Made by a program: the position numbers and the translations under genes
The notes under the pieces: model-generated
What the model was told of the DNA's origin: nothing
The model's input: only the letters and a program-made list of their open reading frames with translations
Databases searched by the model: none
Part shown: positions 34,302 to 44,134 of the stretch, piece by piece
Position numbering within the stretch: the first letter of the stretch is position 1
How the letters are laid out: each line of letters begins with the position of its first letter
DNA from: Parietichytrium sp. I65-24A
Taxonomy: Eukaryota; Sar; Bigyra; Thraustochytrida; Thraustochytriidae
Assembly: GCA_012862575.1 (NCBI GenBank)
Contig: BLSF01000022.1
Span: 310,001 to 374,000, forward strand
Direction: 5' to 3'
DNA length: 64,000 nucleotides

Positions 34302-34466
34302 TGTTTGTTGTTTGTTGTTTGTGTCGCCTGTTGAGCGTCTGCGATACTCTGCTTTCGCGCCCTTTCTCTCTTTCGTTTCGTTTCGTTTCGTTTCGTTTCT
34401 TTCGTGCTCGTTCAATTGCAATCGATATCGATATGGATTTGCTTTTGCTTTTGCTTTTGCTTTCAC
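34302..34466. repeat. Leader repeats: (TTGTTTG)n, (TTTCG)n and (TTTTGC)n
   Basis: Three different short tandem repeats are stacked at 34302-34323, 34374-34402 and 34437-34466. The first ends only about 10 nt before the minus-strand ATG of the coiled-coil gene. Confidence 0.9.
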
Positions 34467-36112
34467 TTGTTTTGTTATGATTTGCACATCCACAACATCC
34501 ACTGTTCTGTTTATGTTTGGCAATACTTTTCCCCACTCATCAATAGAATCCAGAGGCTCACTCACTCAGAGACACTTAATAATAATAGTAATTAGAACAA
34601 CAGTAAGTTGGAGTCACTCTGAGTTACTCACAGTCAATTCAAACAACCACCAAGCGTAGTCCGACTCTACGGAAGTATTTAATTCAATAACTAGAAGAAG
34701 TTCTACTGTTCTACTACTGTTCCAAGTTCGACAAGTTGGACTACACTGCTACTATAGTACTTTGTAGCGGTACACCTCACACGCTACTCAGAGCTCTCCT
34801 GGCACTGCTAGTCGGCATACCGTGTGGAGTGATCACTCAACTTCAGTCTTATAGCTTTTCTCACTGGCACCTTATAAGGGAAGGAGGAGGAAGGAGGGAA
34901 GGGGTGACCGTCGGCGTCGTCATGTGGAACAGGTAGAGTGGCTAGCCTATTGCTGTAGCACTCTGAATGGAACGTATGTGTGTTCCAGTAGGTGTGGGTA
35001 GCAAGGCCTATAAGAAGGCATAGTCGACGCAGCTACACCCCACTACGGCCACGGCCCGTTTCAGCTGCTCGCTCTTGTTCGCCTCTACTGATTCAGCTGG
35101 GAGGTTCTAGCTAGGAGTGACAATGCTAGTGGGCACTATCCCAGTACTGCCATAGAAGTTGGAAGACTTGATGAGACAGCTTGAGACGTTGCAATCGTTG
35201 GAAAAGTTGGTTGCAACTTGCAGTCGGTTCCAAAGAACAATGAGTTTAGATTGTCCCCCGAACTAATTGGATTGGAGCAACTTCTAAGAATCATTGTAAA
35301 TTCAAATGTCAGATATCAAATGTCAAACGTCAGACTCGGAAGAGCAGAGCAGAGAACGACGTCACTCACAACGTGAGAGATCTTTTTTGATAGCTCTTGA
35401 TGTGGGTGGCGTCTGGGGTGTACCAAAAGAAAGGCTACCGTTCCCGATCGCCACTTCTACCTCCGCAATTCTTCCAGTTCCGGTACCAGCTACCACAGCT
35501 ACCGGTGCCAGTGTTGCCAGTGTTGCCAGTGTACTCGAGTAGCGCGCAAGTAGCGGACCAGAAGCACTGGAAAGTTCCGCGTGTTTCTCGTCTTTGTCTT
35601 TGTCTTTGTCCGAGCAGCACCTCCGACGCTCGGTACATCTCGCATCTAACATCTTGCATCTAACATCTTGCATCTCGCATCTCACATCTCACACCCGTGC
35701 CACGCGCACTCCTTCGGCAGCTCTCGCAGATCTCGAAGTCCTCGACCTCCAAAGTTCAAAGTTTGTGTACTCACTGTCAGTACCGGTATCGGTACCGATT
35801 TTCCAATGACGGTAGATTGGTAACCTTCGCCTTTGCAGAGGAGAGCTTTTCGCTAAAACCTGTTTTGTGCCAGCCAAATTAGCCAAATGTCAGAGTTCAA
35901 CCCACACTCGTTTCAACTTGAGACTCTGAAAATGAAGCTACGTGGAGAGGCTGAGATACCGAGACGCTGGCACTGAGCCGAGAAACTTGGCAACGCAGAT
36001 CTCGGCACGCGAGACGAGGGTTACTTTTTCCACCTCGATGCTGTGGGTGCTCAGCAGGCTCAGCAGGCCAGGGCTGAGACTGGTAAGCACTGTCAAAATT
36101 GCAGTGCGAGTT
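34467..36112. other. Intergenic region with GTAC-rich elements
   Basis: No gene is supportable. It contains (GTAC/CCGGTACC)-rich patches near 35470-35530 and 35767-35800, ATCTCGCATCTAACATC-type repeats near 35637-35690, and one exact copy of the dispersed 12-mer. Confidence 0.45.
35771..35782 (+). promoter_or_regulatory. Dispersed 12-mer TCACTGTCAGTA, copy 2
   Basis: The match extends to the 18-mer GTACTCACTGTCAGTACC (35767-35784), which recurs exactly on the minus strand at the 50530 copy. It is followed by CGGTATCGGTACCG, a GTAC palindrome. Confidence 0.45.
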
Positions 36113-36760
36113 CATTGGGTTCTCGCACGCGAGGTGCAGCTCACGCTTGGCGATTGAACGGGCTGGCTAGCTTTCCGCAGATGACGTGAATTTAGCGGCT
36201 TGGCACTGCGAAGCTTTGCAAAGCTTTTCCAAGCGAGGCGGACTTGTCTCAGAGTGTCGAGTGGATGGAATCCATCCTTGGCATCGATAAAAATCTTCGA
36301 GAAGGACTTTACCTTCGCTCGTAAAAATAAGTTCTCGAGCGCCGAGGACTTGTGCCGATGTGTTCAAGGTACAACGAATGCTTTTACGCAGCGCCGGGAG
36401 CAATCCTATTCTCTGAGACCGCGAGAGAGAGGGCAAGTATTTGGCTCCTTCGTATCAATGAAACACCTGTGGACTGAAGAATTTGGACCCCTCAGGTGTT
36501 TCATTTGCTCTGCAAGTTCAAAGTTTACAAGCTGTCGCTCTGGCGTCCGGCCCATTCCCAGGCGCACCGTCCACTTCGATGACTACGTTTTCGCCACACA
36601 CATTGTTCAAAGCCCCAACCAAGACTCCGTGCTCATATGAGCGTTCTGGACCGCTTCTTCTTGCCCAAGTTACCAACTCGTCTTCGGCGCAGCTTTTCTT
36701 TGCCGGCTTCAAAATCTGTGAGGCATTCACCAGCCTTTCCCTTTCGGCCTTGGTAAACAT
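36113..36760 (-). CDS. Candidate gene with unresolved exons
   Basis: A minus-strand ATG at 36760 opens an 80-codon frame (start MFTKAERERLVNASQ) and lies 13 nt below an (AAAAAC)n repeat, the leader arrangement of confirmed genes here. The frame stops just before a good acceptor (ctttgaacttgcag, about 36513). Downstream, another frame reads KIFIDAKDGFHPLDTLRQV and runs open to a TGA near 36113. No splice combination is clearly best: donors near 36560 and 36475 and acceptors AAG or CAG give different products. I recognise no family. If real, the gene is head-to-head with the pseudouridine synthase across 372 nt. Confidence 0.3.
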
Positions 36761-36990
36761 GTGTTCTTTATTTCAAAAACAAAAACAAAAACAAATCGAC
36801 TGCGAATTGACAAAAAAGACCATTGTTATGTTCACGTTCATTTGATTTTGAGAAATTACCTTTTAGTTCGAAACCTTCCAACAAACATCAACAAACAAAA
36901 CCCTCAACCGGGTCCTACCTTACCTCTACACCTTCACCTAGTACCAAATTGCGCCCCGATTAATGAGCGGCTAAGAAGACACGAAAGGTA

Positions 36991-37043
36991 GTGGCAATTG
37001 TGGCAATTTCGTGTGGTGGCGTTGTGGCATTGTGGCACTGCGA
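36991..37043. repeat. TGGCAATTG/TGTGGCA repeat in the RPUSD1 leader
   Basis: Imperfect GTGGCAATTGTGGCA units ending about 90 nt before the ATG at 37133. Confidence 0.75.
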
Positions 37044-37132
37044 CTGAAGACGGTGTTTGTGGTGGTGCATTGTCACTTGGGGTTTATCATTTTACGCGAC
37101 AGGGGAGTTTGTGAACGAGCAGGGTCGGCGCA

Positions 37133-38492
37133 ATGGAAGCGGCTTTAAAACCCATCCGCAGCGAGAAGGAGGACGTGGAGGAAGGGAGCAAGTGCGGAAG
37201 ACCGCGCTTGAGCGCCGGCGCGCAAAGAGGTGGGCCCAGCCGCCTCGAGGACTGTCAGGTCGCGGTCTTGCGAAAGTGCAAGAATTTTCTCGTGCTGGAC
37301 AAGCCCGCGGACGTGCGCCTGGATGGCGACTTTACTGTGACGGTGGAGAAGATCGCAAAAAGACTCGTGGATGAGACAGAACAAGTCAAGCTGATCCACC
37401 AGCTTGACTTTGCAACATCAGGTGTTCTGTGCCTGGGACTCAACAGAGTTGCGGCTGGGAATGCCGGCAAACTGTTCGAAGCTCGGAAGACAAGGAAGGT
37501 GTATCTGGCGCTGGTGCGTGGATTTCTGAGAAGCCCACATCCCGCCGCAGAAAGGGCACCATCTCTGGCAAGCGCGAACGCTGGCTTTTTTCAGGGTCGA
37601 ACAAAGTGCTTTCGGGCGCCGACATCGAACGAAGGCTGGGAAGAATGTGCAATACACAAAAATTTCAAGTTCTCGACTCAATTGAATGGCGTTAATGTCA
37701 CAGAAAAGTGGGTTAGCCGAAGCTCGGTGATGCCAATGTCCTCCGACAGCCAAGCTCGGCGTACGTTGCAGAATCTCGTGCAGAGCTGGGCCGGACAGCA
37801 GTGGTTTGAGAAGGAGGAGTGGCTTCCATGCTATGAAGTGGAAGGGGCGATAGCAGACAAAGCAGAGAACGACTTTCGTATGGAAATAAATCAGAGTGGC
37901 CGGGAAGCAAGGACGCAAGTCATCCCTGTACAGTACGGCTTTATGAACAATGAGGCCGTCACAAAGGTAATCCTCCGACCGATTCAAGGTAGACGCCACC
38001 AGCTGAGGCTCCATTTGCTGCACCTTGGCTTCCCGATTCTTGGTGATGCAACGTATGGGTAAGTATGGAAGTGGGAACTAGTATCGTCTCGGAATCGCGC
38101 TGACGCGGACAAACTCGATAGTCCTGAGTTTTGCAGTGCAACGGGCTGCCAGGAGGATAGTTTTTTTGAATTGCAAAGCAGGATGTATTTGCATGCTCTC
38201 TCTCTTGACCTCCCCTTCGAGTCTAGTGGGATAAAATTGGTAAGTTTTACTTACACTGGGAGATTTGTCGAGTCTCTCGATTTACCGCTTACCCATGTAT
38301 ATAACCTATGTCGTTTAGAAACGCAAACACGAATTTGCTCCGGAAGGTGTCAAAGATATTTCTTTGGAGACGAGTGACCCCTTTCAGCTGGAATGCTTGG
38401 CTCTGGATCCCAGCTCATCGACAATCCCCCCCCAGAGCGCTGACCTTCCCGCGACTACATTTGAAACCCATGAGAACATATCTTTACCTTGA
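37133..38492 (+). CDS. RluA-family RNA pseudouridine synthase, RPUSD1-like (three exons)
   Basis: Exons 37133-38058, 38137-38239 and 38319-38492 are joined across 78-nt and 79-nt introns (both GTAAGT donors; acceptors TTGCAG and GTTTAG), giving 400 residues. The catalytic loop is HQLDFATSG with aspartate D92. The Gln in place of the usual Arg of HRLD is also found in animal RPUSD1 (HQLDFSTSG). Other family motifs are FLVLDKPADVRL, KVYLALVRG, GRRHQLRLHLLHLGFPILGDATYG and, across the first intron, the terminal RMYLHALSLDLPF. The enzyme isomerises uridine to pseudouridine in RNA. The RNA target is unknown and no targeting peptide is evident. A linker of about 100 residues between KVYLALVRG and the C-terminal motif is longer than in bacterial RluA. 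Exons 2 and 3 are too short to stand out as open frames but splice in frame. Confidence 0.87.
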
Positions 38493-38820
38493 AGAAAGCG
38501 GAGCTATTTCCTTCGCTGATACTTCTTGATTTGGCTTTGGAGATGGCCCCACTTCCACGATCTAAATTCTCGCCAGAACATTTCCAGGTGAGCTGTATAT
38601 CTTAGTAGTACCAAGTTTGTCCGGGTGGTAGCCCTTTCTATCCTACTCCTAACGGCCCCTAACGGCTCTCGCGTACAATAATGGCGCCTTTTGGTGTATA
38701 AAATAGGATAGGATGGGATACATCGTGTCAGAGAAGTCGGAGTCAGGGGACATGCGCAACGCGCACCCCTAAATGAAAGACAGTTCATGCTGGTCAGAGT
38801 AGCAAGCAGCGCCATCAACG

Positions 38821-41800
38821 ATGCTGCGAGAAGTACGAGAGCTACGACGGAGACGGCCATCATCGGCAAAGCGAAGCCATGGTCAAGCTGCGGAGACTGC
38901 AGAAGACGCGCGTTGTGAGGATGGAATTGCAAGGGAATGCAAAGGTCGCTTTTGCGTAATCGGGGGCGTTGGACAGACTCTTGGTGTATTGCTTCAGGTC
39001 CTCAAGGAGAAGGGCTGGGATGCTTGTGAGAAGGATGAATTTCGTAGGATTATTAAACGGTCCCGGACGGTGCAGAGACCTCAAGAGTGGAGGTCGTCAA
39101 ATCAAGAAGCCGATGAATCACAAGTCGCGAACGAAAGAGCAAGAGCAAAAGCCGACATCGCCATTAGGGCCGACAAGTCTCAAGCTGGCCAGGCCAGGCT
39201 TTTGTTGTCCGTGGATGATTCTGGCCTCTATAGCTGGGTGAGCAGAGATAAAGAGCTTTTCTTCAACCATTTTGAGCATAACGAAGAGATCACAACCAAG
39301 AGTGGGTTGCTGGCAAACGTGCAAAATCTAGTGTGGAACTCGAGGATCCACCCCGAGTCTTTGCTGCCACGCTGCTACAACTTGTCAACACCCAGTGATG
39401 TGGACACCTTTATCCAGGATTTTCGGCTAACCGCGGCAAGCTCCATCGTTCGGCTTTTTGCAGAGTGCGGAAAATTGTGCCTGGAACATATTGATGAGAG
39501 GGTATTGAGACTAGCTCTTGCCCTTTGCGAGCAGAGGGCAAATAGCTTGGAAGGGCGCATGCGTTCGCAGATCTGTGTCGACGAGCGAGATTGGCGGCTC
39601 TTGATCGATGCGAGCAGCCGGCTTGCCGAGTTGTTCGTGGTGGAGTCCAAAAATATTGATGCTGCATCAAGTGTTGCCACAAAAGCATCAAATTCTAGCT
39701 GTTGGTCGAATGAGGCGAGGGAGAAGGCGAGATATCTGGTCAAGCTCTTGGCCCATCACGACCCGCAATGGACCATGAATGGTTATTGCAACATCTGGAT
39801 CGTCAAACCGGCGGACAAGAGTCGCGGGGTCGCAGTTGGTCTTTATAACGATGTGGACAAAATTGTTGCCGATGCAAAGCGCATGGGAGGTGCTCGAATT
39901 GTACAAAAGTATGTTGAAAACCCGATTCTGGGGCCACGCCATTGCAAACTGGATCTGCGGGTGTGGGTGCTCGTTTCCTGTTGGGATCCTCTGATGGTAT
40001 GGGTGTACCATCCGTTCTATTGCCGAATGTCGAAGGCGCCTTATACGCTCCGGGCGGACAAGCTGAAGGACCAAAACGTGCACTTGTGCAACATGTCAAT
40101 TCAACAGCACGGGCAGTACATGACGGAGCCTGAGCTCTTGGCTTACCTCGGGAAGTCCGAAGCTATGCTAAGCGGAGAGAGCGCCGCCAAACTAGTTTCC
40201 AGGATCGACTATGCTTGTTTAAATGCCATGCGTGCTGGCCAAGAGAAAATCGTACCTCGCAAGCGGTCCTTTGAGCTTTACGGCGTGGATCTCTTGGTGA
40301 ATAACGATTTGGACGTGTGGCTCTTGGAGGTGAACTTGTCACCAGGCATGAAAGAGCACGATGCGCACTTTTCTCTGATGATGAAAGACATGTACCTAGG
40401 TCTTTACAACATCGTTTTTGAAGATGCGAGCAGACCCGCCGGGTGGAGACAATCCACGGAGCCTGAAGATCCCGAAGTCTTATTATCGCGATCGCCGAGG
40501 CCGTTTGTCCGGAATGCCGAAGACGACCACGGCAACGACGACGCTCAAGACGAGAGGGATTCCGTAGAAGGAGACGAAAAGCGTCACCCAGGCCGAAAAA
40601 GTAAAGGATTTAAAGAGCGCTCGAGCGGAATAAGATTTCTCCTGGAAGGACGCCAGATTGGTAAGAAAGAAGTATCGCTGATCGATTCTCGATTCATGGC
40701 GCTTCGCGCGACGAAAATCTTGGTGCGTTTTTGCACCAATTGCTCGGCTCTTTGGCCACTTGTCCGCGCGAAGCGCGATCGGGCTGCCACTTGCATCCAG
40801 TCTTGTGCTAGGGTGCGAATCGCCCGTCGGCAATTGGAGTATAACTTTGTTCAACGCTCAGCAACGAGGATTCAGAACATGTGGCGCAGAGAGGTTGCGC
40901 AGCAAATCGCCACTCAGCTGAGGCATGAACGCATCGTGCGGTCCGCAAACCTCATCTGCGCGGCCTACCGCTCCCACAAGGCGCATATTCGCCGAAAGCT
41001 TCTCAACATGTGCTGGGCAGCGTGGCGTCGGGAGATCCAGAAACACCATGCGTCAGCAACGCTCATCGTGCGAAGCTTCTTGAGCGTGCGCATGAAAAGA
41101 GAGCTTGCGGCTCGCGCGAAGAAAAGGCTTTCCGCAGTCGTCATTCAGAAAGCGGTGCGGTCATATCGCGCCCGCGCGAGGCTCCAAGCTCTTCAGGCAG
41201 AGAAAGAACGCCGACGCATCTCGCTCGGGATGCTGAGGTTGCGAGCTAGGCAAAGGCTCCGCGCAGCCAACCTCATCCGGGCGGCGTGGATGGCATTTAA
41301 GTGGGTGCGGCACCAGGCCGCTCGAAGGATCCAGGTCACCTGGCGCTGTTACCGCGAGATCATGTCCGCTGCGAGCGTGATACAGTCATGCTGGCGCCGC
41401 AACCATCATCATCGCCAGTTTCGCGCTCTTAGTCTTCGTGACCACTTTTCGCGCTGGCGCCGCTCATGCCTGTCACTTCCACAGCTTGTGGCCTTCTCCC
41501 GCGCTCATGCACAGCGCGTCTCCGCCGCCATAAAATTGCAATATTGGTTGCGCAAGCGCAATCCCGATCACATGCGCGAACTGGCAAGACAACTGCAATC
41601 CGAAGAAGAAACAGAAGTCGACTGGGAACCGGACGGAGACGAACGCCATGTGAAAGGCATTCCCGCGGGACGCTCGCACATCTCCACCAACAAATCCTCC
41701 ATCCCCGACAACAACAACAACAACAACAACAACAGCAGCAGAGACAACCCGGCACACTCCGAAGCGGTCTTCTTGTACTCTGCGGCGCGCCGCACTCGCC

Positions 41801-42141
41801 CACAGACTGCCCGTCGCCCCGTCTCCGCAGTCCCTTGCGCTCCTCCGTCTTCCTCTAGGTCCACGTCCAACAACCCGGTCCGTTCGCGAGCGCGGTCAGC
41901 GCGGCCACGTACCGCAGGCCCGCGTGCCCGCTCCAACTCCCATTCCCATTCACAATCCCATTCGCATTCCCATTCGCGTGCGCTCCCTGGAGCCCGTGGT
42001 CGGTCGGCATCTCGTTACGCAGCGAACCGCGCCAAGCGTTTGGTGCCGAGCGCCGTCAGCGAGGAGGAGGCGCTGCTGAGCGCGAGACTGCGCCGGCACA
42101 AGCTCTCGCGTCCGTCCATGCCGCCCGTCCTGCCGCTCTAA
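38821..42141 (+). CDS. TTLL3/8-type tubulin ligase with C-terminal IQ repeats
   Basis: 1106 residues. The tubulin-tyrosine-ligase-like domain spans about 40-550, with NHFEHNEEITTKSGL, NIWIVKPADKSRGVAVG (about 322), VQKYVENPILG, KLDLRVWVLVSCWDPLMVWVY, HLCNMSIQQH and the ATP-grasp metal site ELYGVDLLVNNDLDVWLLEVN. The spacing matches the TTLL3/TTLL8 monoglycylase group, which initiates glycine side chains on axonemal tubulin. From about 653 to 880 come repeated IQ-type helices (ATCIQSCARVRIARR, TRIQNMWRR, VVIQKAVRSYRARARL, RIQVTWRCYR, SVIQSCWRR) that bind calmodulin or related light chains in other proteins. The tail is Asn-, Ser/His- and Arg/Pro-rich, encoded by microsatellites such as (AAC)n at 41707-41736 and CATTCC repeats at 41940-41978. 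Glycylation versus glutamylation cannot be decided by eye. An earlier N-terminal exon is possible. Confidence 0.85.
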   Translation: MLREVRELRRRRPSSAKRSHGQAAETAEDARCEDGIARECKGRFCVIGGVGQTLGVLLQVLKEKGWDACEKDEFRRIIKRSRTVQRPQEWRSSNQEADESQVANERARAKADIAIRADKSQAGQARLLLSVDDSGLYSWVSRDKELFFNHFEHNEEITTKSGLLANVQNLVWNSRIHPESLLPRCYNLSTPSDVDTFIQDFRLTAASSIVRLFAECGKLCLEHIDERVLRLALALCEQRANSLEGRMRSQICVDERDWRLLIDASSRLAELFVVESKNIDAASSVATKASNSSCWSNEAREKARYLVKLLAHHDPQWTMNGYCNIWIVKPADKSRGVAVGLYNDVDKIVADAKRMGGARIVQKYVENPILGPRHCKLDLRVWVLVSCWDPLMVWVYHPFYCRMSKAPYTLRADKLKDQNVHLCNMSIQQHGQYMTEPELLAYLGKSEAMLSGESAAKLVSRIDYACLNAMRAGQEKIVPRKRSFELYGVDLLVNNDLDVWLLEVNLSPGMKEHDAHFSLMMKDMYLGLYNIVFEDASRPAGWRQSTEPEDPEVLLSRSPRPFVRNAEDDHGNDDAQDERDSVEGDEKRHPGRKSKGFKERSSGIRFLLEGRQIGKKEVSLIDSRFMALRATKILVRFCTNCSALWPLVRAKRDRAATCIQSCARVRIARRQLEYNFVQRSATRIQNMWRREVAQQIATQLRHERIVRSANLICAAYRSHKAHIRRKLLNMCWAAWRREIQKHHASATLIVRSFLSVRMKRELAARAKKRLSAVVIQKAVRSYRARARLQALQAEKERRRISLGMLRLRARQRLRAANLIRAAWMAFKWVRHQAARRIQVTWRCYREIMSAASVIQSCWRRNHHHRQFRALSLRDHFSRWRRSCLSLPQLVAFSRAHAQRVSAAIKLQYWLRKRNPDHMRELARQLQSEEETEVDWEPDGDERHVKGIPAGRSHISTNKSSIPDNNNNNNNNSSRDNPAHSEAVFLYSAARRTRPQTARRPVSAVPCAPPSSSRSTSNNPVRSRARSARPRTAGPRARSNSHSHSQSHSHSHSRALPGARGRSASRYAANRAKRLVPSAVSEEEALLSARLRRHKLSRPSMPPVLPL

Positions 42142-42178
42142 ACCCACCCAACCCAGTCTCTAACGCTCGCACCTTGCA

Positions 42179-42212
42179 ACCTTGGAACCTTGGAACCTTG
42201 GAACCTTGGAGA
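42179..42212. repeat. CTTGGAAC tandem repeat in a 76-nt intergenic gap
   Basis: Four copies of an octamer lie between the TTLL stop (42141) and the GT49 start (42218), ending 5 nt before the ATG. Confidence 0.95.
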
Positions 42213-42217
42213 GCGGG

Positions 42218-43978
42218 ATGGGCAGCAGCATCTTCTGGTCTCGTTGCTGCTGCTGGAGATGCGCGCTGACTCTAACTCTAACTCTCACGCTCGTGCTGGC
42301 GGAACAGTCGGTTGTTCTCCGCGGACAGTGGCCTGCGCTCGCGCTGCCGCGTGGGTTTGGTGAGGAGGTCGGGGAAGATTGGCATTGGCCAGGAGCAGCG
42401 GAGATGGAGACGGAGATGGAGACGGAGACGGAGAGCGGACGGTGGGTCGCAGCAGCTGGCTGGGTGCGCGATGGAGGCAATGGTGAACGCGACGGGGAGA
42501 GCGTGGTTCGTGAATGCTCGCTGGCGGCTACGGCAGAGTACCTTGGCGTGCGGTTTGCTGAGGAAATGCCGATGGGATGCAGAGCTGTCGTTCAAGCAAA
42601 GGCGCGATGGAACCCTGCGCAAGTCAATGATGCTCCGAACGGTGACGATGCAAGCGATCGTGTTTTGAGCGGGGTTTTCCTTGCGGCAGCCACTGCGGCG
42701 CGGGGGCGACAAAGTGCGGACCAGCGTAAGAAGGGGTCTATGAAGACGAATTTGAGTGCGAACGGAGATGAGCAACAGATATTGCGCCGTAATGTATGGG
42801 AGCAGGTGGTTGTTGACGTGGACCTCTACGGGGCGGACGCAATGGCGCTGGCGTTCGCGTGCGTAGTGCGCGAATCTGATGCCGGATTCGTGCAATTCGA
42901 CGACATCCAAGTGGAAATAGTTTTCCCTCGCGGCGCTGATGGCCGTCATCTCCACGAAGACGAGTTCAATAGCGTACACGATGGCGTCGATGAATACGAC
43001 GACGAAGGGTCCCAGACCTGCACGGCTCTAGAGAGCAGCATATTCTCGTGGCGCGAAATGATCGTCCTGGGAGCGGACGGTGGACCGAGAGACGATGGAG
43101 GGGTGGCCCTGTGGATGGTGGCCCACGCGTCTATAGATAGAGCAGATGTGACGCTACGCTGCATGGAAGGCTGGAAGAGCTTGATGCGAGGCGCATTCAG
43201 AGCGAGCGTGTCTTTGTGGGGTGCTGGAGAACTCGAGGGGGAAGATGTGGGACTGATAAAGCGGTTTCGGGACGTCGTTGGCAAGAGAGGTGTAGTGCGC
43301 CTGAGCTTAGCAGCCAGAGGGGCTCAAGACGCCGAGAGAAGCTACCCTATTAACGCTTTAAGGAACCAAGCGTGGAGCGTGGTATCTCCTTCGGATCTTG
43401 CTTTTATCGCCGATGGGGATCTTTTCCCGTGTGGTGACTTTGTTTCGAGCATCAACACAGTCGTCAAGACATTTGGGGTCGAGCGCGTGGCCATGATTGT
43501 GCCAGCCTTTGAAGCCTCTTCGCAACGTTGCGGACGATGTTCCACGACAAAAGCGGTGCTGGGGAGACACTTTGCAAGAGGCCAGTTCACTGTTTTCAAA
43601 GGAGTTCACCAGCCGCGGGCATACGGACCAACGATGCACGAGAAGTGGCTGGCAAGTGATGCACCATACGAGGTTCCTTACACGGACCAGTTTGAGCCGT
43701 ACGTAATCCTCGATCGATCCGCGAAAGACTTTGGTGTCGCATTTGACGAGCGTTTCGAAGGATTCGGCTGGAACAAGGCTTCATTCATCGCCGAGTTGCA
43801 CCTTGCAGGTTTCAAGTTCGTTGTTTTGCCGTCGTGCTGGGTGGTTCATTGCCAGCATCCAAAGTCGAGCAAAAGCGTGGCGTTCTCTCAGAATCTTCAC
43901 ATGCGGGCCCAGAACAGGGCTTTGCGAATCCAGTGGATGTTCGACATGCATGATAAGTATGGTTCCGGAAGAGCGTGA
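42218..43978 (+). CDS. GT49 (LARGE/B4GAT1-type) glycosyltransferase
   Basis: 586 residues. The N-terminus (CCCWRCALTLTLTLTLVLA) is a signal peptide or signal anchor encoded partly by a CTAACT repeat. A middle beta-sandwich-like segment (about 195-235, ending GFVQFDDIQVEIVF) resembles carbohydrate-binding modules. The C-terminal domain (about 370-585) has the glycosyltransferase-49 signature: YPINALRNQAW, the DxD-type D399-G-D401 in FIADGDLFP, VPAFE, the G-x-x-x-x-x-x-x-W acceptor region, PYTDQFEPYVI, DERFEGFGWNKASF and FVVLPSCWVVHCQHP. Animal members add xylose or glucuronic acid to O-mannosyl glycans in the Golgi, so secretory-pathway glycan synthesis is expected here, with unknown donor. 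It begins only 76 nt behind the TTLL gene and converges with the LYR gene. The first ATG at 42218 is used because the frame above it lacks one. Confidence 0.87.
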   Translation: MGSSIFWSRCCCWRCALTLTLTLTLVLAEQSVVLRGQWPALALPRGFGEEVGEDWHWPGAAEMETEMETETESGRWVAAAGWVRDGGNGERDGESVVRECSLAATAEYLGVRFAEEMPMGCRAVVQAKARWNPAQVNDAPNGDDASDRVLSGVFLAAATAARGRQSADQRKKGSMKTNLSANGDEQQILRRNVWEQVVVDVDLYGADAMALAFACVVRESDAGFVQFDDIQVEIVFPRGADGRHLHEDEFNSVHDGVDEYDDEGSQTCTALESSIFSWREMIVLGADGGPRDDGGVALWMVAHASIDRADVTLRCMEGWKSLMRGAFRASVSLWGAGELEGEDVGLIKRFRDVVGKRGVVRLSLAARGAQDAERSYPINALRNQAWSVVSPSDLAFIADGDLFPCGDFVSSINTVVKTFGVERVAMIVPAFEASSQRCGRCSTTKAVLGRHFARGQFTVFKGVHQPRAYGPTMHEKWLASDAPYEVPYTDQFEPYVILDRSAKDFGVAFDERFEGFGWNKASFIAELHLAGFKFVVLPSCWVVHCQHPKSSKSVAFSQNLHMRAQNRALRIQWMFDMHDKYGSGRA

Positions 43979-44134
43979 CAAGCTGTGTACGTACAAGTCG
44001 TAAATAAGGACAAGTGTTTGTGTTTCATATTTCTTGTCTTCTTGAAGTGCAGCCGGTACACGGGCCAAATCTAACTCTATCATTTATATATATATCTATA
44101 TCTATCTCAAATTGCGGGCCGACTCGAAGCAAGG
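43979..44134. other. Convergent 3' gap
   Basis: 156 nt between the GT49 stop and the LYR-protein stop, with a TATATATATCTATC run near 44086-44108. Both polyadenylation regions must lie here or overlap the facing gene. Confidence 0.6.
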
